This document shows positions 9,102 through 17,515 of a stretch of DNA of 64,000 bases, in pieces. The DNA comes from CAVEFW01 sp963643505 (lineage in GTDB: Bacteria > Actinomycetota > Coriobacteriia > Coriobacteriales > Eggerthellaceae): the NCBI GenBank assembly GCA_963643505.1, contig CAVIKF010000007.1:9914-73913 (forward strand), given 5' to 3'. A program made the position numbers and the translations under genes. Under the pieces are notes generated by a model. It searched no databases and was not told the DNA's origin. It worked only from the letters and a program-made list of their open reading frames with translations. The stretch's first letter is position 1. Each line of letters begins with the position of its first letter.

Positions 9102-10259
9102 TTACCTGCCAGCCGATCGGTTCTTCTTCACAAAAAGATAGTGAGCTGTGGCCGAAACCGATTGCTTGATGCCGACATTCCTTAAAGCGTAGAGGCCGAG
9201 TCCGATCTCGTGGGCCTTGAACCGCGCGTCGCTCAACTTCGGGCACTCGATGCCGCGCACCTCCGCAAACAAACGCTTCATCCCCGGAGGGGTGTCCTTC
9301 TCCGCGAACGCGAGCTTGGGGTCCATCTTTTTAAACATGCGCTCCAACGCTTCGGCGATCTCGGGGTTGTTGTCCATGTCGTTGTGCTCAAGCACCCCTC
9401 CCGCATAGGTGAACCCACGCTTGATATGGGCGCTCAACACACCAGGGTCAGTCACTCCCAAGCGCTCGATGAGCTCCTGCATGTCGTTCCAACGAGCGAA
9501 GGGGATGCGCCATTGCTTCTCGTGGAACATGGCGGTTTTTTTCTTCGTCTCTTCTCGATAGCAATAATAGGCTTGGTCAAGGTAGACAATGGCCCTAGCC
9601 TGGCACATCGTCTCGATCAAAAACGGATTGTCCGCCCAACCCGCACCGGGAATCGGCTTGAAACGAACTCCCTTCTCGACCAGGAAATCCCGACGATACA
9701 AGGCACTCCAAATGCACGGGTGGTGGCGCAGAAGCTCGGGGCACTCACCTATGGTGAAGGGCACCTTGCTCGTTTGCACACGACGGTTGAACGGGCAGTT
9801 CAACTTCGCCTCGGCGCGCGTATCGGGGTCGGTAATACGCCAATACGGGGTCTTGATGATATCGATACGCTGCAAGAACGTGGCGGCAAACTCGAGCATG
9901 TCCTTGAACATGCCCGGCTCGATCCAATCGTCCGGTTCAAGAATAGCGATCCATTCGCCATGGGCCTCGTCAAGACCACGGTTGCAACCAGCACCGTAGC
10001 CCTCGTTCTCCTTGTCGACGACGACGATGCGCTCGTCGGCGGCGGCATGCCTTTTGATGATGGATAGGGACTGGTCAGTGGATCCGTCGTTGATGCAGAT
10101 GATCTCTATGTTCTTGTGCGTTTGGCCACGCACGCTGTTGAGCGCCTGGTCAAGAAAGGACTCAGCATTGTAAATCGGCATGATAACCGAGACGAGAGCG
10201 CGCGGATTGTTGGCAGGCTCCCTGTCATCGGTCTGAATAGTGACGTAGCGCCTCGTCAT
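9102..10259 (-). CDS. Glycosyltransferase family 2 protein
   Basis: 385 residues. GT-A fold transferase: VSVIMPIYNAESFL (about 24), CINDGSTDQS (about 55) and the metal-binding LEPDDWIEP (about 108) are the standard GT2 motifs. No transmembrane segments are evident, so it acts at the cytoplasmic face. The acceptor, probably a cell-surface glycan or teichoic acid-like polymer, cannot be deduced. Start ATG 10259 has GAGGGAAA upstream. It begins 11 bp after the homoserine dehydrogenase stop and ends at a strong terminator, so it is co-transcribed with hom although functionally unrelated. Confidence 0.88.
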   Translation of the reverse strand: MTRRYVTIQTDDREPANNPRALVSVIMPIYNAESFLDQALNSVRGQTHKNIEIICINDGSTDQSLSIIKRHAAADERIVVVDKENEGYGAGCNRGLDEAHGEWIAILEPDDWIEPGMFKDMLEFAATFLQRIDIIKTPYWRITDPDTRAEAKLNCPFNRRVQTSKVPFTIGECPELLRHHPCIWSALYRRDFLVEKGVRFKPIPGAGWADNPFLIETMCQARAIVYLDQAYYCYREETKKKTAMFHEKQWRIPFARWNDMQELIERLGVTDPGVLSAHIKRGFTYAGGVLEHNDMDNNPEIAEALERMFKKMDPKLAFAEKDTPPGMKRLFAEVRGIECPKLSDARFKAHEIGLGLYALRNVGIKQSVSATAHYLFVKKNRSAGR

Positions 10260-10270
10260 GACGTTTCCCT

Positions 10271-11557
10271 CTAGCGCTCCACACGGATGAGGGACGGCTC
10301 GGCATGCAGTACGTTCTCCATCGCTGCGATCTCATCGAGGCTTGCACGAATCGCGCTCTCCTTCGCCGTATGGGTGATGTAGATGATGTTGACCGTCTCG
10401 TTGTCGCGATCGACCTTGCCGCGCTGCATGACGCTGTGGATGCTGACGTTGTTCTTGGCAAAGACCGCAGTCATGGCCGCGAGAACGCCGGGGCGATCCG
10501 CAACGTTGAAGCGGACATAGTAGCGAGTCTCAAGATCCTCGATAGGAGCGATCGGCAACTTGTCAGTGCACGTACAACCGAGAACCGGGCCAATCCCCAT
10601 CTGGATGCGGCGAGCGACCTCAAGCACGTCACCCATGACAGCGCTGGCAGCAGGGCCCGATCCTGCGCCCGGGCCGAAGAACATCGTCTCTCCCACGGCA
10701 TCGCCTACGACAAAGATGGCATTATCCACCCCGTTGACCGTCGCGAGTTGGTGGCTCTTGCGAAGCATGGTGGGGTGGACGCGAACATCGATTCCGCCCG
10801 CGCAACGGTTGGCGATAGCGAGCAACTTCACGCAATAGCCGAGGTCGTCAGCGGCCTCAAGATCGAGCGGGGTGATGTTGGTGATACCGGTGGTGTACAC
10901 ATCGTCCATGACGACGCGGGAGTTGAAAGCGATAGATGCGAGGATGGCGATCTTTGCAGCGGCGTCAAATCCGTCGACGTCTGCGGAGGGGTTCGCCTCG
11001 GCAAAGCCGTTTGCCTGGGCCTCCTTGAGCGCATCCTCATAGGTCAGACCTTGCGAAATGCGAGTGAGCATGTAGTTGGTCGTACCGTTCACGATACCCA
11101 TGACCTTCGTGATCTCATTGGAGATGAGCTGGCTTTTCAAAGGACCGATGATGGGGATGCCGCCGCCGACGCTCGCCTCAAAGGCGATGTCCTTACCCTT
11201 GGCAGCAGCCATGCCCATGATTTCCTCGCCACAGGTGGCCATAAGAGCCTTGTTGGCAGTTACGACGTTCTTGCCGGCCTCAAGGGCGCCCATGACGACC
11301 TTCTTGGCAAAGGTGGTGCCACCGATGAGTTCGATGATGATATCGATCTCGGGATTGCTCAAAAGATCGTTGAAGTCCTTCGTAAAGATATCCATCAGGC
11401 CATACTTCTCGGCCGTCTCGGTCTCAAGCGAACATACGCCCGCGAGCTCGAGGTCGATGCCATAGTGACGCTTGAAATCATCTTTGTGGTTCGCGAGGAT
11501 ATCGAGGCAACCGCCACCGACCGTACCCGTTCCCACCAAGCCAATCTTTACGCTCAT
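10271..11557 (-). CDS. hom: Homoserine dehydrogenase
   Basis: 428 residues. NAD(P)H-dependent reduction of aspartate semialdehyde to homoserine on the threonine/methionine branch. N-terminal Rossmann motif GLVGTGTVGGGCLD, catalytic-domain stretches GTTNYMLTRI (about 178), ADVDGFDAAAKIAILAS (about 213) with the catalytic Lys region, and a C-terminal ACT domain (about 350-425, YVRFNVADRPGVLAAMTAVF) for threonine feedback, known for this family. Start ATG 11557 has GAAGG upstream. It lies 64 bp after lysA and 11 bp before a glycosyltransferase, suggesting one transcript for two aspartate-family genes. Confidence 0.95.
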   Translation of the reverse strand: MSVKIGLVGTGTVGGGCLDILANHKDDFKRHYGIDLELAGVCSLETETAEKYGLMDIFTKDFNDLLSNPEIDIIIELIGGTTFAKKVVMGALEAGKNVVTANKALMATCGEEIMGMAAAKGKDIAFEASVGGGIPIIGPLKSQLISNEITKVMGIVNGTTNYMLTRISQGLTYEDALKEAQANGFAEANPSADVDGFDAAAKIAILASIAFNSRVVMDDVYTTGITNITPLDLEAADDLGYCVKLLAIANRCAGGIDVRVHPTMLRKSHQLATVNGVDNAIFVVGDAVGETMFFGPGAGSGPAASAVMGDVLEVARRIQMGIGPVLGCTCTDKLPIAPIEDLETRYYVRFNVADRPGVLAAMTAVFAKNNVSIHSVMQRGKVDRDNETVNIIYITHTAKESAIRASLDEIAAMENVLHAEPSLIRVER

Positions 11558-11621
11558 AGTTTCTACCTTCCCGTGAATACGTTCTCAACGTTTGTCGTCT
11601 TAACGTTTGTCTTCTTATCCA

Positions 11622-12980
11622 TTATAGGTCACGTACATACAAGTCGTCGTAGGTCTCCCGACGGGTCACAACGCGCGCGACCCCGTCCTTTACGAAGACG
11701 ACGGCGGGCTTGACCTGGCCATTGTAATTGCTGCTCATCGTGGAGCAATAGGCTCCCGTACCGAACACGCACACAATGTCACCAAGCTCGGGTGTTTGGA
11801 TCGAGCCGTCAGCCACGATGTAGTCGCCACTCTCGCAATGCTTGCCGACCAAGGTCACAACCTTGTCGCGCGTGCGTCCGGCCTTGTTTGCGACGACCGC
11901 CTCATACTCACTGCCATACAGGGCAGGACGAATATTGTCCGACATGCCGCCGTCAACGGCGACGATGTTTCGAATGCCCGGCAACGTCTTCAGGATACCG
12001 ACCGTGTACAGCGTAACGCCGGGAATCGCGACGATGCTGCGGCCGGGCTCAACGCCGATCTCGGGCAGCTCGACCCCAAAGCGCTCGCAAGCGTCCTTAA
12101 CGGCACCGCACGTCATCTCCGCAAACTGCGCAATGGTGCTCGGCTTGTCCGCCACGGTATAGGCGATGCCCAAACCACCGCCGAGATCAAGCTCCTCGAT
12201 GACGTAACCGTATGTCTCCTTGATGCGGGCGATGAACTCGACCATGACGTCAACCGCCTCGCGGAAGGAGTGCAGCGCGAAGATCTGGCTGCCGATGTGG
12301 CAATGGAGGCCCGCCAGACGGACATTGGGGGCCTCGAGCGCGTTCTTGACGCACGTAAACGCAAAATCCTCGCGCATCGTAAAGCCGAACTTGCTGTCTT
12401 CGCACCCCGTGCGGATGTACTCATGGGTATCGGCCTCGACGCCGGGCGTGATACGCAGGTAGATATCCTGCGTAACGCCAAGCCGCCCGGCGATCTCACT
12501 GACGCGCGCCAATTCGATGCGGCTATCGACGACGATACGACCGACGCCCGCAGAGATCGCCTCCTCGAGCTCGAGCGGCGTCTTGTTGTTGCCGTGTACT
12601 ATGACGCGCTCAACCGGGAAACCGGCCATACGCGCGCACGCCAGCTCGCCACCGCCGGAAACATCCAAGCTCAAACCGAGCTCGGCTGCAATGCGGCACA
12701 CCTCCTTGTTGAGGAAGGCCTTGGACGCATAAGCGATATGCACCGGCAACGGGTAGTTCTCCGCAAACGCCTGGCGATACGTCGTCATGCGGTTGCGCAG
12801 ATCCGCCTCGTCAAAGACGTAGAGCGCAGTGCCTTGCTCGCGAGCAAGGTCGGTCATGTCGACACCACCGATAAACAGACGGTCATCACGCACTTCCGCC
12901 GTCATGGGCAAAACGTCGCCCAACTCCATGGTGGTGCGACCATCAGCCACGGCGTCCAAGTTGGGTTTTGGCAGGGACAT
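11622..12980 (-). CDS. lysA: Diaminopimelate decarboxylase
   Basis: 452 residues from the chosen start. PLP enzyme of fold type III converting meso-diaminopimelate to lysine. The PLP lysine is in HIAYASKAFLNKEV (about 68), the Gly-rich phosphate site is at ELDLGGGLGIAY (about 250), GVEPGRSIV is near 300 and the substrate-binding CESGD near 400. The reading frame stays open for another 107 codons upstream, but ATG 12980 is preceded by AAGGAGAG and the upstream part looks non-coding and repetitive. First gene of the lysA-hom-GT2 run. Confidence 0.95.
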   Translation of the reverse strand: MSLPKPNLDAVADGRTTMELGDVLPMTAEVRDDRLFIGGVDMTDLAREQGTALYVFDEADLRNRMTTYRQAFAENYPLPVHIAYASKAFLNKEVCRIAAELGLSLDVSGGGELACARMAGFPVERVIVHGNNKTPLELEEAISAGVGRIVVDSRIELARVSEIAGRLGVTQDIYLRITPGVEADTHEYIRTGCEDSKFGFTMREDFAFTCVKNALEAPNVRLAGLHCHIGSQIFALHSFREAVDVMVEFIARIKETYGYVIEELDLGGGLGIAYTVADKPSTIAQFAEMTCGAVKDACERFGVELPEIGVEPGRSIVAIPGVTLYTVGILKTLPGIRNIVAVDGGMSDNIRPALYGSEYEAVVANKAGRTRDKVVTLVGKHCESGDYIVADGSIQTPELGDIVCVFGTGAYCSTMSSNYNGQVKPAVVFVKDGVARVVTRRETYDDLYVRDL

Positions 12981-13107
12981 CAGCTCTCCTTCTCCGGATT
13001 TGCGGCACAGCATTCCACCGCAACATCGCGTTGTGTAATTTGGTAAGGATACCATTCGCGAGAAGTCGTTTTTTTCGCGTTCGTTAAATTTGCCGCTAGC
13101 GGCTGCA

Positions 13108-13196
13108 CCCTGCTCAAATCGCCAAATGGAAAACCCCTGCTCAAATCCCTGCGTCTTACTGGAGAAGACTCGTCGCACAAACCCCTGCGTCTTGCT
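13108..13196. repeat. Short imperfect repeats between divergent lysA and L,D-transpeptidase genes
   Basis: CCCTGCTCAAAT occurs at about 13108 and 13135 and CCTGCGTCTT at about 13148 and 13184. They fall in the divergent promoter region of lysA and the transpeptidase. They may be operator half-sites or simply tandem duplication relics. Confidence 0.5.
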
Positions 13197-13207
13197 AGAA
13201 TACCCGT

Positions 13208-14764
13208 ATGCCAACACAAAGAAGACAGACTCCGCAAACCACAGGCGTCCCGCGCAAAAACAACAGCGGCTACAAACCGACGAGGCGCCCGCAAGAACCA
13301 TTGGCGCCTTGGAAGAGAAACGCCCTCATCGCAACGGCGGCGGCTTTCGTCCTCGTCATCATCTACTTATCCGGAATGAGCTTCTTCCAAAGCCACCTCT
13401 TCCCGAACACGACAGTCGGAGGCGTGAACCTTGGCATGATGACCTACGAGGAGGCAAACGCAAAAATTCCGCAATGCGTCACCAACTTCGAACTCACTGT
13501 GACAGGAGAGGGCGAGAACACGACATTTTCTGGCTCCGACCTCGGCCTTACGCCTTCGGGTGCAACCGTCGAGTCCCTTAACCTCAAGGGAAACGCCGCC
13601 ATTTGGCCTCTCGAGCTTCTCACGACACGCACGGTCAACGCACGCGACGTGGCCACCCTTGATGAGGAGACATTCAGCACAACCATCACATCCCTCGTAG
13701 AGACCCACAACGCAACCGCCACCCCCGCCTCTGCCGCCACGCTGTCCTACGATGCGCCGTCAAACACCTGGGTCGTCGCCGCGTCAAATCCCGGAACGGT
13801 CCTTTCCGCCGAAAGCGTCGTTGCCAAAACGAAGGCCGCTGTGGCGCAATGGCAGACCTCTGTCACGCTTAACTCGGAGGACCTCGCCTCCACAAGCACA
13901 ACGCAAGAGGGCAAAGCGGTCGCCACCACCGACCAACTCGAGAAAGAGGCGAGCCAACTCAACAAGCTCTACGACTTCAACTTCACGCTCCAACTCGGCT
14001 CGTCGGGCTCATGCGTCGTCAATCGCAAGTATGCGCTCGAATGGGTCACCGTCGATGCTGACTACAACGTCACTCCCTCTCAAGAGGGCTTCGACGCGTG
14101 GTTCGATCGCCTCGCCGCCTCACTCGACACGGTCGGAGGCACACACAACTATGTGCGCGCCGACGGTAAGTCGGTCTCCGTCTCAGGAGGCACGTATGGA
14201 TGGGATGTCGACCGGGACACGTTGCGCACCGCCGTCGACCAGGGTGTCACGAGCAGCTCCAAGGGCACTATCGAGGTGGAGTGCAACGTCGAGGGCAACG
14301 GCTACAAAGGCCCCGACGGCCCCGACTTCGGCTACTACGCCGACGTCGACATCACCGAGCAACATGCTCGCGTCTACGACGAGAAAGACAACCTCCTTTG
14401 GGAGACCGACGTCATCACAGGATGGGACAACGGCCACTACGACACTCCCACCGGCGTCTACGTGATCAACAGCAAAGAGAGCCCGAGCGTCTTGCAATCC
14501 TCCGCGACAAGCACCGTCACCAACAGCGATGGCACGACCGAGGACGTCACGGTCACCTATCGCCACGAGGTGAGCTATTGGATGCCCTTCATCAGCAACT
14601 TCATCGGGTTCCATGACGCGACGTGGCAAACGCAGGGATGGGGAGGGGACCTGTACCACTACCAATCCACCGGCAGCGGCGGATGCGTCAACCTCCCTCT
14701 CGACAAGGCAGCCGAACTATGGGAACTTCTCGAGGTCGGCACCGTCGTCAGCGTCCACTTCTAA
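13208..14764 (+). CDS. L,D-transpeptidase with PG_binding_4-like domain
   Basis: 518 residues. A basic cytoplasmic tail (1-35) and one transmembrane segment (about 38-58, LIATAAAFVLVIIYLSG) anchor it, with the rest outside. An extended PG_binding_4-type region (about 70-370) precedes a YkuD catalytic domain (about 380-518) containing HDATW and the active-site SGGCVNLP loop, which supplies the nucleophilic Cys and downstream Asn. Family knowledge: it forms 3-3 cross-links in peptidoglycan. Divergent from lysA, whose pathway removes the meso-DAP that such links use. ATG start, with a short GAATACCCGT spacer and only a weak ribosome-binding site. Confidence 0.9.
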   Translation: MPTQRRQTPQTTGVPRKNNSGYKPTRRPQEPLAPWKRNALIATAAAFVLVIIYLSGMSFFQSHLFPNTTVGGVNLGMMTYEEANAKIPQCVTNFELTVTGEGENTTFSGSDLGLTPSGATVESLNLKGNAAIWPLELLTTRTVNARDVATLDEETFSTTITSLVETHNATATPASAATLSYDAPSNTWVVAASNPGTVLSAESVVAKTKAAVAQWQTSVTLNSEDLASTSTTQEGKAVATTDQLEKEASQLNKLYDFNFTLQLGSSGSCVVNRKYALEWVTVDADYNVTPSQEGFDAWFDRLAASLDTVGGTHNYVRADGKSVSVSGGTYGWDVDRDTLRTAVDQGVTSSSKGTIEVECNVEGNGYKGPDGPDFGYYADVDITEQHARVYDEKDNLLWETDVITGWDNGHYDTPTGVYVINSKESPSVLQSSATSTVTNSDGTTEDVTVTYRHEVSYWMPFISNFIGFHDATWQTQGWGGDLYHYQSTGSGGCVNLPLDKAAELWELLEVGTVVSVHF

Positions 14765-14901
14765 CCCTCGCCTCGCCCCGTAAAAACCTAAGGTATGCCG
14801 ACTGTGTCAGCACGATGGCAAAATTCGACCTGAACCCCGCCGGATGCGCACATCTTTCCCTTAACCCACATCCTTTCCTTGTCCTGTTGGAAAGAAAACA
14901 A

Positions 14902-14927
14902 ACGCGAGGCCCCAAAGGACCCCGCGT
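14902..14927 (-). terminator. Terminator of the MoaE-like gene
   Basis: ACGCG...CGCGT stem with a G/C-rich core. Read on the minus strand it is followed by TTTGTTTTC. It starts 34 bp after the stop codon of the MoaE-like gene. Confidence 0.65.
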
Positions 14928-14960
14928 CACACTTCGCGCTACGTTAGTGAGCGAGCTTGC

Positions 14961-15359
14961 CTACTCGGCGTAGACTTCCTTCTCGACGACAAGCTCGTTT
15001 TTGATCTTGCCTACAAGGTTTTGGAGCGCATCGATGACATGCGGACGGATGTCACCGCCGATGAGCACGTACATGAGCGAATCTCCGACGTTGCAAACAC
15101 CCTCGTTCAACCAAACCTTCACGTAGTAGATGCCATCCCACGTCATAGCCTCAGCGACAGCCCTCTCAAGACCAAGAGCATCGTAGCTGAAATCTACCTG
15201 AGTGACGGCAGGCAGACCCTGTTCCCCTTGACGCACTTGGGCTTTCGGGGTGCATCGAACCACGCCGTTGTGGGTCAAAAACATTCCGCACTGTGCGGCA
15301 TTCTCGCTGCGCTTCGCCTCATCAAGCCACTCCTGCATGTTCGGTTCGGTCTTAGACAT
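14961..15359 (-). CDS. MoaE-like molybdopterin synthase catalytic-subunit homologue
   Basis: 132 residues from ATG 15359 (AAAGGA upstream). The order of elements fits the MoaE fold: GMFLTHNGVVR near the N-terminus, a helix near ALGLERAVAEA, the GVCNVGDSLMYVLIGGDI strand pair, and the final helix DALQNLVGKIKNE. MoaE with thiolated MoaD inserts the dithiolene sulfurs of molybdopterin. Aligned by eye to E. coli MoaE, the Lys126 position is kept (IKNE) but the Lys119 position is Gln (ALQN), so activity is uncertain. Its presence near a molybdenum formate dehydrogenase supports a cofactor role. No moaD is adjacent. Confidence 0.55.
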   Translation of the reverse strand: MSKTEPNMQEWLDEAKRSENAAQCGMFLTHNGVVRCTPKAQVRQGEQGLPAVTQVDFSYDALGLERAVAEAMTWDGIYYVKVWLNEGVCNVGDSLMYVLIGGDIRPHVIDALQNLVGKIKNELVVEKEVYAE

Positions 15360-15507
15360 CGTCAGTCCTTTCAATCGTGCATGTTCGATTGGCCGAAGCA
15401 ATTTGGACCGGCACCCGTGTCACCATGCGGTTTATATGCGTCGATTATGATAACCCATTTCCTACTAGTTAGTTAGAGATTTCACCGGCCCCATGGAAAA
15501 CTTGGCG

Positions 15508-15545
15508 CCAAGCCCGTTTGCCAAGCCCGTTTGCCAAGCCCGTTC
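15508..15545. repeat. 13-bp tandem repeat, nearly three copies
   Basis: CCAAGCCCGTTTG repeats at 15508, 15521 and 15534 with an exact 13-bp period, just downstream of rlmH. Confidence 0.85.
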
Positions 15546-15578
15546 AAAGGGCAAGCCAAGACGCAGGAAAAAACGCGT

Positions 15579-16049
15579 CTATTTGTGGTAAGGCTCCCCA
15601 CGGGAGATCTTAAAAGCGCGATACACCTGTTCAAGCAACACCACGCGGGCAAGATTGTGGGGAAGAGTGATCCGACCGAAGCTCAAAAGCTCGTCTGCAC
15701 GTGCGTAGACCTCCTCGCCCGACCCATCACTTCCGCCTATCACGAAGACGAGGTCGCTCTCTCCGTGTAACGCAAGATCGTCAATTCGCAAAGACAACTC
15801 CTCGCTGGAACGCTGTGTGCCCTCGATAGCAAGAAGCAGGACATGGGCACGCGGCGGAATGGCCGCCAAGATCGCACTTGCCTCTTTCGCCCGAGCCGCC
15901 TCGACACCACCCGCCTTGGCGGGGTCCACATCAGCAACTTCCCTTACCTGGACCTTTGCATAGGGCTGAAGCCTCTTGAGGTATTCGTCGCACGCCTGTT
16001 TCCAAAACTTCTCCTTGAGTTTTCCCACTGCCACGACCGTAATGTTCAT
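15579..16049 (-). CDS. rlmH: 23S rRNA (pseudouridine-1915-N3)-methyltransferase RlmH
   Basis: 156 residues, the standard RlmH length. SPOUT methyltransferase acting on pseudouridine 1915 of helix 69 in the assembled 70S ribosome. Signatures: N-terminal MNITVVAVGKLKEKFW, the knot motif FVIGGSDGSGEEVY (about 100) and the C-terminal LPHNLARVVLLEQVYRAFKI with the YHK end. ATG 16049 was chosen because it gives the family N-terminus and has AAGGGAG upstream; the frame is open for another 95 codons. A possible promoter lies at 16127-16154. Confidence 0.94.
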   Translation of the reverse strand: MNITVVAVGKLKEKFWKQACDEYLKRLQPYAKVQVREVADVDPAKAGGVEAARAKEASAILAAIPPRAHVLLLAIEGTQRSSEELSLRIDDLALHGESDLVFVIGGSDGSGEEVYARADELLSFGRITLPHNLARVVLLEQVYRAFKISRGEPYHK

Positions 16050-16126
16050 CGAACACGCTCCCTTAACAAAACATCTCCCAACAACGTCTGGGTTGGGCGC
16101 CCTGCCCACCAATCCGCACGGCTTAA

Positions 16127-16154
16127 AATATACCCTGAAGCCCATTTTGCACAA
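16127..16154 (-). promoter_or_regulatory. Possible rlmH promoter
   Basis: On the minus strand TTGTGC and TATATT are separated by 16 bases, about 80 bp upstream of the rlmH start. The -35 match is moderate. Confidence 0.35.
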
Positions 16155-16214
16155 AGAAACGAACGACGTTGTACTAAAGTGATACAGTGCTGCGCACGGC
16201 TTGATTTTGCCGAT

Positions 16215-16311
16215 GCGCTTGAAAACAGTTCCATCGCCCAAGCGGCCATAGCGTCCGAGAAACATCGGAGCTCCAAGGATAGTAGTAGTAGGCGGAGTAC
16301 CGCTCAAGCGC
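16215..16311. repeat. Structured element copy 1 (downstream of fdhE)
   Basis: A perfect 8-bp inverted repeat, GCGCTTGA (16215-16222) and TCAAGCGC (16304-16311), encloses about 80 nt. Just inside the 3' arm is the core (TAG)4 GCGGAGTACC (16280-16301), shared with the second copy at 17398-17512. An internal hairpin TCCGA/TCGGA lies in between. The closing arms differ completely in sequence from copy 2 yet keep pairing, which points to selection on RNA structure rather than sequence. Strand undetermined; a plus-strand reading would run into the terminator at 16321. Confidence 0.5.
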
Positions 16312-16320
16312 TGGAAACAT

Positions 16321-16356
16321 CGAGGGCGACCCAAGGCCGCCCTCGCTTTGTCTTTT
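16321..16356 (+). terminator. Plus-strand terminator-like hairpin after structured element 1
   Basis: CGAGGGCG...CGCCCTCG 8-bp stem followed by CTTTGTCTTTTC. It has no protein-coding plus-strand gene upstream, so it may end a transcript of structured element 1. The same hairpin may also help end the minus-strand fdhE transcript 26 bp away. Confidence 0.55.
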
Positions 16357-16381
16357 CACCCAAAAACGCCAGCAAAAAACA

Positions 16382-17284
16382 CTAGTCGCAACGCTCACCG
16401 CCACCGGCGAAGGCGGGGTTTTGCGCAATCGCATCGAGCTTTGCCATAACTACGTCTTCAACTTCATAGGAAATCGGTACGAGCACAGACTCCGAGAACA
16501 GGGAGCGGATATAGCTGCCACACTCATCGCAGGTACCAATACGATGGTTGTCATCGCCCTCAAGGTTGTAGAAGTGAAGGCTACGTTGGTTTTGCGTTCC
16601 GCAACGAGCACACCTGACGCGTTCGAACTCCCAAGACGTCCCGCACTGGGTACAAACGAGCTTGCGACCGCGACCGTTGCTGGAAGTCTCCCCTCCCACA
16701 TGGGAAAGCGTCGGGGCGCTTCCGCACACCGGGCAGGTCATGGGGTGGACCTCCTCGAACGCCACCGCCTTCTTAATTGCGGCCAACGCGACAGTCGCGG
16801 GTTTTTCTAGTTGGGCCTTCAACGCAAGCGTTGCAGCCATAAGCCCGATACCCAAAGAACCTGCCTCGGCACCACCGTCCATAAGGGCCTGATACAGATC
16901 CATGAGGTAGGCGTTGGGGTTCGCACCAGCAAGCTCGATGTCGCTTGCGTCGATAATGCGATTCCAATCAATACGGGCAAGATCCTCGGGAACCCCCTCA
17001 GCCAACTCGGTGGAAGACACGGCGCGCGCAATGAGTTTCTCGATGTCCTCGACAAGCGCCTCTTTGCTAACGACAACCGGTTGGGTTGCAAACACCGACG
17101 TGCCAGCGTCGAGAGCAGCCTTGATGGTGGATGCCTCAGGCGCTTCATATGTGGATTCACGCCCCTTCTCACATTCATCAACCACCTTCCACAGCTCGTG
17201 GAAGAAAGCGAGGCGAGCGTTGTCCCCTTCGTCGAGAATGTTGGCATATGCCTTAATGGCGGTATCGATCAACCGCATGTTCAT
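16382..17284 (-). CDS. fdhE: Formate dehydrogenase accessory protein FdhE
   Basis: 300 residues. Four Cys pairs in the C-terminal half (MTCPVCGSAP, about 192; VCTQCGTSWE; VRCARCGTQN; GTCDECGSYI) are the rubredoxin-like iron-binding repeats of FdhE, a cytoplasmic protein that in E. coli is needed for maturation of Tat-exported respiratory formate dehydrogenases and binds their catalytic subunits. Start ATG 17284 is preceded by GAGGAGGAG and by a 32-bp palindrome (17306-17337). It is the distal gene of the fdh cluster but is separated from the gamma subunit by 327 bp containing a terminator and a structured repeat, so it probably has its own control. Confidence 0.92.
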   Translation of the reverse strand: MNMRLIDTAIKAYANILDEGDNARLAFFHELWKVVDECEKGRESTYEAPEASTIKAALDAGTSVFATQPVVVSKEALVEDIEKLIARAVSSTELAEGVPEDLARIDWNRIIDASDIELAGANPNAYLMDLYQALMDGGAEAGSLGIGLMAATLALKAQLEKPATVALAAIKKAVAFEEVHPMTCPVCGSAPTLSHVGGETSSNGRGRKLVCTQCGTSWEFERVRCARCGTQNQRSLHFYNLEGDDNHRIGTCDECGSYIRSLFSESVLVPISYEVEDVVMAKLDAIAQNPAFAGGGERCD

Positions 17285-17305
17285 AGTTAATCTCCTCCTC
17301 TTTTA

Positions 17306-17337
17306 CCAAAACGCAAAGAGGCCCCTCTGCGTTTTGG
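17306..17337. promoter_or_regulatory. Near-perfect 32-bp palindrome just upstream of the fdhE ribosome-binding site
   Basis: CCAAAACGCA pairs with TGCGTTTTGG around an AGAGGCCCCTCT-like centre, about 10 bp upstream of the GAGGAGGAG ribosome-binding site. No T-run follows on either strand, so it is not a typical terminator. A repressor site or an mRNA hairpin controlling fdhE translation are the simplest readings. Confidence 0.5.
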
Positions 17338-17397
17338 AGGTCTTGCTTGACGCAAAAGACTCAAATCGAGTCGCTCGAGGTCGTATTGGTTCTTTCA

Positions 17398-17512
17398 GTA
17401 CCCGAATGGACAGGGAACGAATGTCCTTGGCTTTCCTGTCGCACACGAAGCGGCAACGGACAGCAACCCAGCAAAAGTAGTAGTAGTAGTAGGCGGAGTA
17501 CCATTCGGGTAC
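17398..17512. repeat. Structured element copy 2 (upstream of fdhE)
   Basis: A perfect 12-bp inverted repeat, GTACCCGAATGG (17398-17409) and CCATTCGGGTAC (17501-17512), encloses about 90 nt with an internal GACAGG/CCTGTC pairing. The core (TAG)5 GCGGAGTACC (17478-17502) is shared with copy 1, which has one TAG fewer. Both copies lie beside fdhE and both are bordered on the same side by a G/C-rich hairpin. See copy 1 for the covariation argument. Confidence 0.5.
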
Positions 17513-17515
17513 GGA

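Noticed and set aside
11796..13046. Plus-strand open frame of 416 codons opposite lysA
   Set aside because: Antisense shadow; lysA has all catalytic motifs and a good ribosome-binding site.
12981..13301. N-terminal extension of lysA by 107 codons
   Set aside because: The extension covers short repeats and the divergent promoter region, while ATG 12980 has a strong ribosome-binding site and gives the family length.
16280..16311. T-box-like core (AGGCGGAGTACCGC) followed by a terminator
   Set aside because: It needs an inserted base to match the T-box consensus, no stem I or specifier is seen, and no plus-strand gene follows.
17478..17492. (TAG)5 as a simple microsatellite
   Set aside because: The same run followed by the identical GCGGAGTACC and a closing inverted repeat occurs in a second place, so it is part of a larger element.
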